Assembly: GCF_020886055.1 (NCBI RefSeq)
Contig: NZ_AP025184.1
Span: forward strand, 558,001 to 622,000
Length of the DNA: 64,000 nucleotides
Source of the DNA: Flavobacterium ammoniigenes
Lineage (GTDB): Bacteria; Bacteroidota; Bacteroidia; Flavobacteriales; Flavobacteriaceae
Reading direction: 5' to 3'
Positions 11,142 to 20,518 of the stretch are shown one piece after another. A model generated the notes under the pieces. The model did not search any database. It saw nothing but the letters and a program-made list of their open reading frames with translations, and had not been told where the DNA came from. The translations under genes were made by a program, and so were the position numbers. How positions within the stretch are numbered: position 1 is the first letter of the stretch; each line of letters opens with the position of its first letter.

Positions 11142-11261
11142 TATTGAATTTTTAGAGGAGTAAAGTTACGTAATGTTTGACATTTACCCTTGTATTAATT
11201 TGCTAAATTACTATACTTTGTGTGAGTATTTTGAGCTTCTGATCTTTGCAGGATTAGAGGT

Positions 11262-12686
11262 CTAAAAGAACCAACTTGCCACAAAAATGGCAGTGATCAC
11301 ACAAATTACATCCACCAAAAGCATGGTGCCTAATGCATAGCGTGTGTTTTTAATATTGACCGAGCCAAAATACACTGCAATCACATAAAAAGTACTTTCG
11401 GCACTGCATTGAAAAATACTACTCAAACGTCCTGTTAACGAATCGGCTCCAAAAGTATTCATAGAATCGATTAAAAAACCACGGGATCCAGCCGAACTAA
11501 ATGGGCGTAACATGGCTACAGGAAGTGCATCGGTAATTTCTTTATTGACACCCATATTAGAAAAAATAAAGGCAATCCAATTGCTAATGATTTCAAACAA
11601 ACCGCTATTTCTAAATAAAGAAATCGCTACCAACATCGCTAAAACATAAGGAAAAATAACGACTCCTGTTTTGATTCCGTTGTTAGCTCCAACCACGAAT
11701 GATTCAAAAACGGTGGTGTTGGCTTCGGTGAATTTTTTCTCTTTGACAAAAGAAAAGACCAAGGTAAAAGCAATGATTGCAATCAAAATTAAGGCAGAAA
11801 GATTGCTGGTGAAATAGTTTTTGCCAATCAAATCCAATTGGTTCACATAGAATAACAAACCAATAATAGCTGCAATTAATACCATTAATGAGACTACTAA
11901 AGAAGCGCTTTTGAAATTGATTTTTTGTTTAATCCCTACGATTAAAAAAGCGGTAATAGTTCCAATAAATGACGTAATAATACAGGGTAGCATGACATCG
12001 GCTGGGTTGCTCGCATTCGCTGCCGCACGATAGCCAATAATAGACGTAGCAATTAAAGTAAGACCAGAGGCATGCAAACACATGAACATGATTTGCGCAT
12101 CGCTCGCCTTGTCTTTTTCCGGATTGAGTTCTTGTAAACTTTCCATTGCTTTCAAACCAAAGGGAGTAGCTGCCGAATCCAATCCAAGGAAATTAGCGGC
12201 AAAATTTAAGGTCATGTACGAAATGGAAGGATGATTTTCTGGAACAGAAGGAAATACTTTGACAAATACCGGACTCAATATTTGGGCTAATTTTCCAGAA
12301 GCGCCTGATATAATTAGCAATTCCATCAAGCCACAAAAGAAGGCTAAATAAGCAATAAGAGGCAAAATCAAATCGACTAAAGTGCTTTTACAAGTGGCCA
12401 ATAAACCGTCTGATTTTTGAACGCCACTGTAGATTTTTACGGTTTTATTTTGGTACACATAAGTAGTGTCGGAATTGATAACCATCGTTTGATCTGGTGC
12501 TTTAGTAATGCTGTCTTTTATTACGGCTGGAACTTGTTCCAAATACTTTTCAGCCACTAAAATAGGATCGTCTTTTTTTCCGTTTAATAAATGATCAATT
12601 GTATAATTGTCACCCGAAAACAAACTAAAAACGATAAAGGCAATAGAGGAAATAAAAATGACCAACCAAAATCTACTTAATACCAT
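11262..12686 (-). CDS. SpmA/SpmB-like nucleoside-recognition (Gate) domain membrane protein
   Basis: A 474-residue polytopic membrane protein whose two halves each look like a nucleoside-recognition domain, matching SpmA joined to SpmB in one chain, the usual form in Bacteroidetes. Helices are visible at the N-terminus (LVIFISSIAFIVFSLF), about 90-115 and throughout the second half. Segments NFAANFLGLDSAATPFGLKAM and FQCSAESTFYVIAVYFG recall the two family motifs. Despite the sporulation name, the function in non-spore-formers is unknown; transport of a small solute is a guess. A near-consensus promoter (TTG, 18 bp, TACATTTA) lies upstream. Confidence 0.85.
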   Translation of the reverse strand: MVLSRFWLVIFISSIAFIVFSLFSGDNYTIDHLLNGKKDDPILVAEKYLEQVPAVIKDSITKAPDQTMVINSDTTYVYQNKTVKIYSGVQKSDGLLATCKSTLVDLILPLIAYLAFFCGLMELLIISGASGKLAQILSPVFVKVFPSVPENHPSISYMTLNFAANFLGLDSAATPFGLKAMESLQELNPEKDKASDAQIMFMCLHASGLTLIATSIIGYRAAANASNPADVMLPCIITSFIGTITAFLIVGIKQKINFKSASLVVSLMVLIAAIIGLLFYVNQLDLIGKNYFTSNLSALILIAIIAFTLVFSFVKEKKFTEANTTVFESFVVGANNGIKTGVVIFPYVLAMLVAISLFRNSGLFEIISNWIAFIFSNMGVNKEITDALPVAMLRPFSSAGSRGFLIDSMNTFGADSLTGRLSSIFQCSAESTFYVIAVYFGSVNIKNTRYALGTMLLVDVICVITAIFVASWFF

Positions 12687-12751
12687 AATTTATATTTTTT
12701 GTAAATGTAATAAATCAATTGCAATGTCAAATTGCAACCAAGAGTTTGTCA

Positions 12752-13222
12752 TTAGTCTTTATGTCGTATCATTTTTTTAATCAACGCAATTTGTCCCAAA
12801 TGATAATGCGTGTGTTCAATTATTCCTAACAAATTTCTGAAGTAATTCCCGTATTTTTCATCTGAGAATACTTCAAATAATTTCGATTCCTCCAATTTTT
12901 CAATTTCATTTGCAAATTGTTCTGCTTCGTCTAACGCTTTTTGAACTAAATGCTCCCATTCTTCCTGAGAAGTAATTGTTGGACAATCAAAACTGAATTT
13001 ATCGCTTGCGTTCAAAGGCTCGCCTTGTAACACTCTTGCTACTGGATTTATATAATAATTAATGTGAAAAAGCAAGGTGGCAATCGTGTTGCTGTCTTGG
13101 TATTGGGTAGTGGCTTCTTGCCAAGTAATATCGGCCAATGTGTCTTTCAAGTTGACAAAAGTCCAATTGCCTCCAAAATGAACATCTCTACAATGTTTGG
13201 CTAGTTGTTGGGTTGTATTCAT
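12752..13222 (-). CDS. DinB-like helical-bundle protein
   Basis: A 156-residue protein with the DinB/YfiT-like four-helix pattern: an N-terminal helix, a central TLLFHINYYINPVARVL and a C-terminal IIEHTHYHLGQIALI, whose histidines would form the usual metal site. Some members are thiol-S-transferases acting with bacillithiol or mycothiol; the substrate here is unknown. It starts 12 bases after the stop of the exonuclease gene and is probably cotranscribed with it. Family call moderate to strong, function open. Confidence 0.75.
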   Translation of the reverse strand: MNTTQQLAKHCRDVHFGGNWTFVNLKDTLADITWQEATTQYQDSNTIATLLFHINYYINPVARVLQGEPLNASDKFSFDCPTITSQEEWEHLVQKALDEAEQFANEIEKLEESKLFEVFSDEKYGNYFRNLLGIIEHTHYHLGQIALIKKMIRHKD

Positions 13223-13234
13223 AAGATTACTAAA

Positions 13235-13948
13235 TTAAACATGACTAATTTCGTCTTCAATCAATAAGTCTTCGCGGCGCAAGCGAAGGAAAATCTGTGC
13301 AACGGCAATCGTATCTTTTTCGCAATAGGTCACAATGCGGTCGATGTCTTTTTCTACATAATACACATGTCCTACCTGACTGCCGTCGATATCGCCTTTT
13401 GAGGAGGGAATTCCCAACACCTTACACATTAATTTCAAGGAAGTGAAATGCTTGTAATCGCCAAATTTCCACAATTCCAAAGTATCTAAATGCGGAATTT
13501 CCCAAGGTTTTTTGCCAAATAAATTCAGCTTGTTTGGAATGGGAATTTGGTTAATGATCATGCGGCGCGCCAAAAACGGAATATCAAATTCTTTGGCGTT
13601 ATGCCCGCACAAAATATGTTGGGCTTGATTGAAATGATTGTTCAACAGATTATTAAAATCGCGCAAGATTTTCTTTTCGTCTCCAAAAAAAGAAGTCACT
13701 CTAAAATTACGGATGTCTCCTTTCACTACAAAATAGCCTACAGAAACGCAAACAATTTTGCCAAACTCAGCCCAAATTCCAGCGCGATCGTAAAACTCTT
13801 CGGGGCTAAAATCGTCTTTGCGTTGGTATTGGGTTTTCTGTTCCCAAAGCGTTTTCATTTCGTCGTCAAGCGAATGGAAATGTGCTTCTTCTGGAACGGT
13901 CTCGATGTCTAAAAAGAGAATGTGATTGAGGTTAATTTTTTCGATCAT
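13235..13948 (-). CDS. PolB-like 3'-5' exonuclease (DEDDy)
   Basis: A 237-residue RNase H-fold exonuclease of the predicted PolB-like group. Motif I is FLDIETVPEE (DxE), motif II lies in ILCGHNAKEFDIPFLARRM, and motif III is YCEKD, a YxxxD arrangement that places it in the DEDDy class. All catalytic acidic residues appear present. It probably degrades DNA from the 3' end in repair, but its partner is unknown. No polymerase domain is attached. Followed closely by the DinB-like gene. Confidence 0.85.
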   Translation of the reverse strand: MIEKINLNHILFLDIETVPEEAHFHSLDDEMKTLWEQKTQYQRKDDFSPEEFYDRAGIWAEFGKIVCVSVGYFVVKGDIRNFRVTSFFGDEKKILRDFNNLLNNHFNQAQHILCGHNAKEFDIPFLARRMIINQIPIPNKLNLFGKKPWEIPHLDTLELWKFGDYKHFTSLKLMCKVLGIPSSKGDIDGSQVGHVYYVEKDIDRIVTYCEKDTIAVAQIFLRLRREDLLIEDEISHV

Positions 13949-14043
13949 GGGATATAGGGGTTTGAGGGTTATGGTGTTTGTATTTTAAATAACTAAATTA
14001 ATGAAATGTCTTTATTTTAGGAAAAAACCTTTCTAATTTGTTC

Positions 14044-14517
14044 TTAGTCAAAAAGGCTTTGTTGTGTACTTGGATTTTCGTGTTCGAGCAACCACTTTTT
14101 TCGCCATAAGCCTCCGGCATAACCCGTCAGCGAACCATCAGTTCCAATGACGCGATGGCAAGGCACTACAATCCACAAAGGATTTTTACCATTGGCCGAA
14201 GCAACCGCGCGAATCGCTTTGACATCGCCGAGTTGTTTGGCCAATTCCAAATAACTCATGGTTTTGCCAAAAGGGATTTCGCACAATCCTTTCCATACTT
14301 TTTGTTGAAACTCGGTTCCGGCGGGATTGATTGGAAAATCAAAATGGTTGCGATGTCCTTCAAAATAGGCTTGCAATTGTGTTACCGCTTCTTGTAGCAC
14401 TAACGGAATGACTTCGGAAACCAACCCTTCTTCAGCAATTGCGATTTTTGCAATTCCCTTTTCGTCTCCTGTGATAGTGGCAATCCCTAAAGGGGTTTTG
14501 ATGCTAGCTGTTTCCAT
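14044..14517 (-). CDS. ogt: Methylated-DNA--protein-cysteine S-methyltransferase
   Basis: This suicide repair protein moves alkyl groups from O6-alkylguanine to its own cysteine. The active site is VPCHRVIGTDGSLTGYAGG, and the helix-turn-helix segment FGKTMSYLELAKQLG precedes it. I use the ATG at 14517 (METASIKTPLGI), giving 157 residues, normal for Ogt. The open frame reaches 14604, but that extension would run into the terminator and repeat region downstream of hemB. The gene follows the hemB terminator, so it is probably transcribed separately. Confidence 0.93.
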   Translation of the reverse strand: METASIKTPLGIATITGDEKGIAKIAIAEEGLVSEVIPLVLQEAVTQLQAYFEGHRNHFDFPINPAGTEFQQKVWKGLCEIPFGKTMSYLELAKQLGDVKAIRAVASANGKNPLWIVVPCHRVIGTDGSLTGYAGGLWRKKWLLEHENPSTQQSLFD

Positions 14518-14543
14518 TGGATAAAGATAAATGATTTTGGTAC

Positions 14544-14577
14544 AAAATAAAAAACCACTCGAGTCATCGAATGGTTT
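14544..14577 (-). terminator. Terminator downstream of the heme operon
   Basis: On the minus strand, AAACCA.TCGA pairs with TCGA.TGGTTT around a 4-base loop with one mismatch, followed by a T-rich run. It follows hemB and the repeat element at 14584-14658. Confidence 0.75.
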
Positions 14578-14583
14578 GATATT

Positions 14584-14658
14584 TAGCCCTGATAGTAGCG
14601 GCATCCTTTGCTGCCGGTTTTGGGCAGGAAAGATAGAGCGAATAGCAGGATAAGCTTC
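14584..14658 (-). repeat. Structured intergenic repeat, copy 2
   Basis: Begins directly after the hemB stop codon, in the same orientation to its upstream gene as the copy at 6787-6866. The inner hairpin is CTTTCCTGCC with GGCAGCAAAG (one mismatch), and the outer pairing is CCTG with CAGG. The stems differ in sequence from copy 1 but still pair, while the flanks AAAGGATGCCG and GGGCTA are shared. Confidence 0.75.
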
Positions 14659-15654
14659 TTATTTATTTAATAATATTGCGGCTTCTTTGGCAAAATAGGT
14701 CGAAATCAAACTAGCTCCGGCACGCTTGATGCACATCAATTGTTCCATCATGATTTTGTCGTTGTCGAGCCAACCTCTTTCGGCGGCAGCTTTGATCATT
14801 GCATATTCGCCAGAGACATGAAATACGGTTACGGGAACATTCACGGCATTTTTTACTTCGCGAACGATATCTAAGTAGGCAATTCCGGGTTTTACCATCA
14901 CCATATCGGCACCTTCTTCAACATCCCAAAGGACTTCTTTGATGGCTTCGATGCGGTTGGCATAATCCATTTGGTAGGTTTTTTTGTCTTTAGGAACCAC
15001 AACATCTGATTCTCTTGGCGCACTGTCTAAGGCGTCGCGGAACGGACCATAAAATGCCGACGCATACTTGGCCGAATAGCTCATGATCCCCACATTTTCG
15101 AATCCTGCCGCGTCCAAACCTTGTCGCAAACGCAAAACGCGTCCGTCCATCATATCGCTTGGCGCTACAAAGTCGGCTCCCGCTTGTGCATGAGAAACCG
15201 CCATTTTTACCAACGCCTCGTTAGTTGCATCATTGGCTACATCGCCCTTTTCAATGATTCCGTCGTGACCGTAAATCGAATACGGATCCAAGGCCACATC
15301 TGGCATTACAATCATTTCTGGACAAGCCACTTTGATGGCACGAATGGCTTGTTGCATCAATCCGTTGGGATTCCAAGCTTCTTTGCCTGTATTGTCTTTT
15401 AGATCTTCGCTTACTTTCACGTAGATATTTACGGCACGAATGCCTAAAGCAAATAATTCTAGGACCTCATTTACGGTTAAATCAATCGAACGACGATAAA
15501 TTCCTGGCATCGATGGGATTTCGACTTGGTTATTTTCTCCTTCGGCGATAAACATGGGAAACATAAAATCGGCTGGACTTAATGTCGTTTCACGAACTAA
15601 AGAACGAATGCTTTCGTTCAAGCGTAATCTTCTACCTCTTTGTAATGGGAACAT
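14659..15654 (-). CDS. hemB: Porphobilinogen synthase (delta-aminolevulinate dehydratase)
   Basis: Condenses two 5-aminolevulinate molecules to porphobilinogen. The 331-residue protein begins in the usual way (RGRRLRLNESIRSLVRET). The two active-site lysines lie in SYSAKYASAFYGPF and in MVMVKPGIAYLD. The region that holds cysteine zinc ligands in zinc-type enzymes reads DVALDPYSIYGHDG, without cysteines, so this is probably the magnesium-dependent type. It is the last gene of the eight-gene minus-strand operon and starts 5 bases after the YdeI/CDGSH gene. Confidence 0.96.
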   Translation of the reverse strand: MFPLQRGRRLRLNESIRSLVRETTLSPADFMFPMFIAEGENNQVEIPSMPGIYRRSIDLTVNEVLELFALGIRAVNIYVKVSEDLKDNTGKEAWNPNGLMQQAIRAIKVACPEMIVMPDVALDPYSIYGHDGIIEKGDVANDATNEALVKMAVSHAQAGADFVAPSDMMDGRVLRLRQGLDAAGFENVGIMSYSAKYASAFYGPFRDALDSAPRESDVVVPKDKKTYQMDYANRIEAIKEVLWDVEEGADMVMVKPGIAYLDIVREVKNAVNVPVTVFHVSGEYAMIKAAAERGWLDNDKIMMEQLMCIKRAGASLISTYFAKEAAILLNK

Positions 15655-15659
15655 ATCTT

Positions 15660-16304
15660 TTAGTTTGTTTTTAGTATTTTGTGCGAACCGTCACATTGCG
15701 GCATTTTTTTCGAAAGCCCGCAAGTACAATCCGTCATTCCTTTTCCGTCTATAATTTGATCTGTAAATTTATTAATTCTTGAAAATCTTGTCTCAGCATG
15801 TTTTGCTGCAGCAAAAAACAAATGATAGGCTCTTTGTCTTCCCGGTGTTAAAGACTCAAAAGCAACTTTAAGTTTAGGGTTTTTAGTAAAAGCAATTTCA
15901 AGTTCTTCAATACATTCAAATTTTGCCTCAGTCGTTTTTACAATTTTAACCCCTATTTTTTCAAGCTCAATTGCTTGATGAATGTAATTACTGATCGCAT
16001 TTTCCTTCTTATCTAACTCTTTAATTTCAGATAATTTTATCATTCTAACATTTTGGGTGTTATCCCCTGGCTTTTCTAATATTTCATACGAATCATGAAT
16101 GAACGATCCTTTGAAAAACGAAATTCCGAACGAATTCTTAAAATTGAAAATCATACAAACATTCTTATTTTGAAAGGTGTAACAAGGAGCATTCCATTTA
16201 AGTTCTTCCTTTAAATCAGCTTGAAGCACGATAGATCGTAAACGATTTAACTCTTCTTTTCTAATTTTCTGTTCTTCAAAATAGTGGTCTAAATCGGCAT
16301 TCAT
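15660..16304 (-). CDS. YdeI/OmdA-type (DUF1801) protein with C-terminal CDGSH iron-sulfur motif
   Basis: Residues about 1-120 match the DUF1801/YdeI fold (LKWNAPCYTFQNKNV and onward). Residues about 130-190 match the YdeI/OmpD-associated segment (FESLTPGRQRAYHLFF, then a helical stretch). The last about 25 residues contain CTCGLSKKMPQCDGSH, an exact fit to the CDGSH pattern CxCx2(S/T)x3PxCDG(S/A/T)H, which binds a redox-active [2Fe-2S] cluster through three Cys and one His. It lies between hemF and hemB, 5 bases before hemB. Cluster binding is a strong family inference; the biological role is unknown. The gene looks more AT-rich than its hem neighbours. Confidence 0.8.
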   Translation of the reverse strand: MNADLDHYFEEQKIRKEELNRLRSIVLQADLKEELKWNAPCYTFQNKNVCMIFNFKNSFGISFFKGSFIHDSYEILEKPGDNTQNVRMIKLSEIKELDKKENAISNYIHQAIELEKIGVKIVKTTEAKFECIEELEIAFTKNPKLKVAFESLTPGRQRAYHLFFAAAKHAETRFSRINKFTDQIIDGKGMTDCTCGLSKKMPQCDGSHKILKTN

Positions 16305-16391
16305 AACTACAATTTGTCTATAAAAAATTAAAATGCTAATAGTATTAATTTCAAAGTAGCGTTATTAATCAATCCGCATTTTCTGATCTAT

Positions 16392-17294
16392 TTAAATCCA
16401 ATTTTTAGGATTTTCTAATACTTTTATTACTTTTTCTTCTTCACTTCCGGCCACTGGATGATGGTCGTAATGCCATTGCACATGGGGAGGTAAAGACATT
16501 AAAATACTTTCTATTCGGCCATTGGTTTTTAAGCCAAATAAAGTGCCTTTGTCGTGTACCAAGTTAAATTCGACATAACGTCCACGGCGAATTTCTTGCC
16601 AAGTTCGTTGTTCAGCGGTATACGGCAAGTCTTTTCTTTTGGCTACGATAGGCAAATAGGCATCAAGGAAGGAATCCCCCACTTCAGTAACAAAGTGGTA
16701 CCAATCTTCCATCGATTGTTCTTCGGTTGCCTTCAAATAATCGAAGAATAATCCGCCTACTCCTCGCGCTTCATTGCGATGCGCGTTCCAAAAATAGGCA
16801 TCGCATTGTTTTTTATATTTCGGATAAAACTCCCAATTATGTTTGTCACAAGCCGTTTTACAGGTTTGGTGAAAATGTGTTGCATCTTCTTCAAACAAAT
16901 AATACGGAGTTAAATCTTGGCCTCCGCCAAACCAACTATTAATTACCTTTCCATTGTCGTCATACATTTCAAAATAACGCCAATTCGCATGAACCGTGGG
17001 CACCATGGGATTTTTGGGATGAATGACCAAACTCAATCCGCAGGCAAAAAAATCGGCTTCACCCACATTGAATAATTTTTGCATAGAGTCGGGTAATTTA
17101 CCGTGAACTGCTGAAATGTTGACGCCGCCTTTTTCAAAAACGTTCCCGTTTTCAATGATACGCGTTCTTCCACCACCGCCTTCGGGTCTGTCCCAAAGAT
17201 CTTCACGAAATTTAGCCACGCCATCTAGTTCCTCTAATCCTTTACAGATTTGATCTTGTAAGTTTTGTATGTATTGGTAAAATTGGTCTTTCAT
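16392..17294 (-). CDS. hemF: Oxygen-dependent coproporphyrinogen III oxidase
   Basis: Oxidatively decarboxylates coproporphyrinogen III to protoporphyrinogen IX using O2. Family segments are present: GGGGRTRIIENGNVFEKGGVN, a long NSWFGGGQDLTPYYLFEEDA, RGVGGLFFDYL and a C-terminal RGRYVEFNLVHDKGTLFGL. I start at the ATG at 17294 (MKDQFYQYIQNLQ), giving 300 residues as in other HemF proteins; the open frame to 17333 adds 13 unlikely residues. HemF implies aerobic heme synthesis. Sixth in the operon. Confidence 0.95.
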   Translation of the reverse strand: MKDQFYQYIQNLQDQICKGLEELDGVAKFREDLWDRPEGGGGRTRIIENGNVFEKGGVNISAVHGKLPDSMQKLFNVGEADFFACGLSLVIHPKNPMVPTVHANWRYFEMYDDNGKVINSWFGGGQDLTPYYLFEEDATHFHQTCKTACDKHNWEFYPKYKKQCDAYFWNAHRNEARGVGGLFFDYLKATEEQSMEDWYHFVTEVGDSFLDAYLPIVAKRKDLPYTAEQRTWQEIRRGRYVEFNLVHDKGTLFGLKTNGRIESILMSLPPHVQWHYDHHPVAGSEEEKVIKVLENPKNWI

Positions 17295-17354
17295 TTTTTT
17301 AACCTTAAAGCTAATTGTGTTCTGCCGATTCACAACAGTTGTGCGTAGTTCTTC

Positions 17355-17780
17355 TTATTTTTTCTTACAATATATTTTACTTTCTTTAAGTTTAAATCCA
17401 ACTTTCGAATATAAATTTATTGCAGCCAATCTATGGTCTTCGGTAAATAGAAGTATTTCAGAAAGTTCTTTTTTTTCACCTACTTCAACTAATAAATTTA
17501 TTAGTTTTCTTCCTATCCCTTTTCCACGTGAAGCTGAGTCTACAACTACATCCTCTATCCAACCCTTATTTCCAGATATAACTTTGTAAGTACACATTAA
17601 TGCAATTCCTATTATTTTATTATTATCCTCACAATATGCAACTGTAATTTGGTTTTTATCATCCAATATTTCTTCAAGATCTAACTGAATTTTGTTTGGA
17701 CTTAATTGACGGAATAATTCAGAAACTTGCTCTTTAATGTCTATGTTTAAATCGTTTTTGTTTAAAATAGCTGCTTTCAT
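17355..17780 (-). CDS. GNAT-family N-acetyltransferase
   Basis: A 141-residue GNAT protein. The acetyl-CoA binding motif A is visible as VVVDSASRGKGIGRKLINLL (R/QxxGxG/A form), preceded by the beta-strand segment YKVISGNKGWIEDVVV. The substrate is unknown. It lies between hemE and hemF with gaps of about 60-77 bases on either side, longer than elsewhere in the operon, and looks AT-rich, which suggests a later insertion. Nothing in the sequence links it to heme chemistry. Confidence 0.85.
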   Translation of the reverse strand: MKAAILNKNDLNIDIKEQVSELFRQLSPNKIQLDLEEILDDKNQITVAYCEDNNKIIGIALMCTYKVISGNKGWIEDVVVDSASRGKGIGRKLINLLVEVGEKKELSEILLFTEDHRLAAINLYSKVGFKLKESKIYCKKK

Positions 17781-17857
17781 TTCTTTTAAAGTGTTTTAAA
17801 CAATACAGTTTTATTAAGATAAATATTTAGAATTAAGTACAATTATCTGCTTTTAGC

Positions 17858-18883
17858 TTATTTATTGTACTCTTTAACTGCTTCCACAAACGCCTTTGCG
17901 TGATCCACCGGGATATTAGGTAAAATTCCGTGTCCTAAGTTGACGATGTAATTGTCCTTGCCAAATTCATCAATCATTTCGTGTACCATTTTTTTGATGG
18001 TTGGAATTGGTGATAACAAACGACTTGGGTCAAAATTTCCTTGTAACGTAATATTTCCTCCTGTTAAATAACGAGCGTTTCTTGGTGAACAGGTCCAGTC
18101 AACTCCTAAAGCTGACGCTTTCGATTTGGCCATATCACTTAAAGCAAACCAACAGCCTTTTCCAAAAACAATCACTTTGGTTTCGTCTGCCAAAGCTTCT
18201 ACAATTTGATTGATGTATTGCCAAGAAAATTCTTGATAATCTACCGGAGACAACATGCCGCCCCAAGAATCAAAAATCTGAATGGCATTACAACCCGCTT
18301 TTACTTTTTCTTTCAAATATAAAATCGTGGTGTCGGTAATTTTTTGCAACAAAGTATGCGCCGCTACTGGATTGGAAAAACAAAATCCTTTAGCCGTATC
18401 AAAACTTTTAGAACCTTTTCCTTCTACAGCATAACAAAAAATGGTCCATGGTGAACCTGCGAAACCAATCAAAGGCACCTCATCGTTCAACATTTCTTTG
18501 GTCAATTTGATAGCATCAAAAACATAGCCTAAGGTTTCATTGACATCTGGAACAAATACTTGATTCACTTGTTCCATGGTGCGAATTGGATTCGGAATTA
18601 TCGGACCTAAATTGTCTTTTAATTCCACGTGAATTCCCATAGCTCTTGGTACTACCAAAATATCAGAAAACAAAATCGCTGCGTCGGGTTTCACAATCCG
18701 AATGGGTTGTACCGTAATTTCGGCTGCTAATTCAGGAGTTTCGCAACGCGTAAAGAAATCGTATTTGTCACGCAAAGCTCTGAATTCTGGCAAATATCTT
18801 CCCGCTTGACGCATCATCCAAACCGGTGGGCGTTCTACTTTTTCGTTATTTAAGGCTCTTAAAAAAAGGTCGTTTTTAATCAT
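17858..18883 (-). CDS. hemE: Uroporphyrinogen decarboxylase
   Basis: Removes four acetate carboxyls from uroporphyrinogen III to form coproporphyrinogen III. The 341-residue length is normal. The signature [17 protein letters not shown] near residue 19 is the conserved arginine-containing segment, and the second signature [20 protein letters not shown] is near residue 140. The C-terminal [14 protein letters not shown] is also typical. Starts 34 bases after hemD. Confidence 0.96.
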   Translation of the reverse strand: MIKNDLFLRALNNEKVERPPVWMMRQAGRYLPEFRALRDKYDFFTRCETPELAAEITVQPIRIVKPDAAILFSDILVVPRAMGIHVELKDNLGPIIPNPIRTMEQVNQVFVPDVNETLGYVFDAIKLTKEMLNDEVPLIGFAGSPWTIFCYAVEGKGSKSFDTAKGFCFSNPVAAHTLLQKITDTTILYLKEKVKAGCNAIQIFDSWGGMLSPVDYQEFSWQYINQIVEALADETKVIVFGKGCWFALSDMAKSKASALGVDWTCSPRNARYLTGGNITLQGNFDPSRLLSPIPTIKKMVHEMIDEFGKDNYIVNLGHGILPNIPVDHAKAFVEAVKEYNK

Positions 18884-18917
18884 TTGTTTTATTTTTTATC
18901 CTGAAAAGGATTTGAAA

Positions 18918-19595
18918 TTAATTGTATTCTTCGATCACATCAGCGAGTAACTCTTCAATAGAAGGTTGTGGCGCAACAATGATATTTTTAGTCGCTTTTC
19001 CCAAGGCCTCGGCGGTAGTTTCGCCAATGCAAAAGCACAATTCTTTTTTAATGGTATTGTCTTTCAAATAACTGGCAACTCCGGATGGACTGAAAAACAA
19101 AATCGCATCTACAGCTTTCTTTATTTTATGTGGGTTCAATTTGGTTTCATACACTTCGATTTCGTTGAACTCGATTCCGGCTTCTTGTAATGCCAAAGGC
19201 AAAGTCTCTTTTCTCAAATTACCACTACAAAAAGTATAGCTTGCATTGGCATAAATCAAGCTGATAATCTCCGCTAGATCTTCTGCATAATCTGCATAGG
19301 CAACGACTTCAAAACCGGCATCGGTTAAAATCGTTTTGCTTTTTACGCCTACGCAAAAGGCTTTTTTTTGTTGAAGTTCCGATTTTAATACCTCAAATTG
19401 GGAATGACTTAATAAACTGCGAACCGCATTCTGACTCGTAAAAATCAAATTGTCTTTGATTCCTTTTAGCTCGAAGTTCTTGGTTGCCACTTCAATAAAA
19501 TTGGATTCCAACACTTCCAAACCAACATCCGTCAAGACTTGTTTTTGATGACTCAAAAGCACTTTTGTTGAAAGTATGCGTGTTGGATTTGCCAT
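18918..19595 (-). CDS. hemD: Uroporphyrinogen-III synthase
   Basis: Closes and inverts ring D of hydroxymethylbilane. HemD sequences diverge strongly, so the call rests on three points: 225 residues, weak family segments (LIFTSQNAVRSL early, ILFFSPSGVASYL late, then CFCIGETTAEAL) and the position directly after hemC. Start and stop codons of hemC and hemD overlap by one base, suggesting translational coupling. The catalytic residues are not conserved enough in this family to check by eye. Confidence 0.9.
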   Translation of the reverse strand: MANPTRILSTKVLLSHQKQVLTDVGLEVLESNFIEVATKNFELKGIKDNLIFTSQNAVRSLLSHSQFEVLKSELQQKKAFCVGVKSKTILTDAGFEVVAYADYAEDLAEIISLIYANASYTFCSGNLRKETLPLALQEAGIEFNEIEVYETKLNPHKIKKAVDAILFFSPSGVASYLKDNTIKKELCFCIGETTAEALGKATKNIIVAPQPSIEELLADVIEEYN

Positions 19596-20518
19596 TATTT
19601 TTTTAATGTTGATTTGATTTGCGACATCAATTGAGCACCGCCATTATTCAAAATTTCTTGAGCAGAATGGAATCCTAATTTTTTCCACTCCGATATATCG
19701 ACTGATTTCTCGATTGCTATTTTTTGTTTTCCATCCACCGAGAATAAAACCCCTTTGAATTCGATCGTATCTTTTTCTTCATCGTATTGTGCCAAAGCGC
19801 CAATTGGTGCAGTACAGCCTCCCTCTAAAGTCTTTAGAAACTGTCTTTCAATATAGGTGCAAATCTCCGTTTCAATATCGTTCAACTGACTCACAGCATC
19901 TTTGGTAAATTCGTCATTGGCCATAGCCACAACTAACATTGCGCCTTGTGCTGGAGCTGGAATCATCCAATCTAAATTGATGTAATTGTCTGGTTTAAGA
20001 TTGATTCGTTCCAAGCCTGCTGCGGCAAAAACGGCTCCGTTCCAATCACTTTCGGCTAATTTTTGCATGCGGGTATTTACATTACCGCGCAAATCGACCA
20101 CTTGGTGATTTGGGTATTTGTGCCACCATTGCGCTTGACGACGCAGGCTTCCGGTAGCAATAGTTCCTGTTGTAGTAAGAAAATCCAAATTGCCTTTGTG
20201 AACCAAAATATCCAAGGTGTTCGCACGCTCCAAAACGGCCGCCTGAACAATACCTTGCGGCAAAGCCGTTGGGACATCTTTCATAGAATGCACCGCAATA
20301 TCTACCTGACCATTGATCATCGCAATATCCAAGGTTTTGGTAAAAATACCTGTGATGCCCAGTTCGTACAAGGGTTTGTCCAGAATAATATCACCTTGTG
20401 ATTTTACAGCCACAATTTCTGTAGTATACCCCAAATCGTTCAGTTTATTTTGAACGGTATGGGCTTGCCAAAGTGCCAATTCGCTATCACGAGTTCCTAT
20501 GCGTATAGTCTTACTCAT
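19595..20518 (-). CDS. hemC: Hydroxymethylbilane synthase (porphobilinogen deaminase)
   Basis: Polymerises four porphobilinogens on a covalent dipyrromethane cofactor. The 307-residue protein begins IRIGTRDSELALWQAHTV, a conserved start, and carries the cofactor-binding cysteine in LEGGCTAPIGALAQ. The arginine-rich region RRQAQWWHKYPNHQVVDLRG is also recognisable. The ATG overlaps the hemA stop by one base (TAATG). Confidence 0.96.
   Translation of the reverse strand: MSKTIRIGTRDSELALWQAHTVQNKLNDLGYTTEIVAVKSQGDIILDKPLYELGITGIFTKTLDIAMINGQVDIAVHSMKDVPTALPQGIVQAAVLERANTLDILVHKGNLDFLTTTGTIATGSLRRQAQWWHKYPNHQVVDLRGNVNTRMQKLAESDWNGAVFAAAGLERINLKPDNYINLDWMIPAPAQGAMLVVAMANDEFTKDAVSQLNDIETEICTYIERQFLKTLEGGCTAPIGALAQYDEEKDTIEFKGVLFSVDGKQKIAIEKSVDISEWKKLGFHSAQEILNNGGAQLMSQIKSTLKK

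Noticed and set aside
12716..12738. ATTGCA direct repeats upstream of the SpmAB gene
   Set aside because: They are short and may be chance in AT-rich sequence; nothing else supports an operator.
14518..14604. Extended N-terminus of the alkyltransferase
   Set aside because: The extension runs through the heme-operon terminator and has no family similarity.
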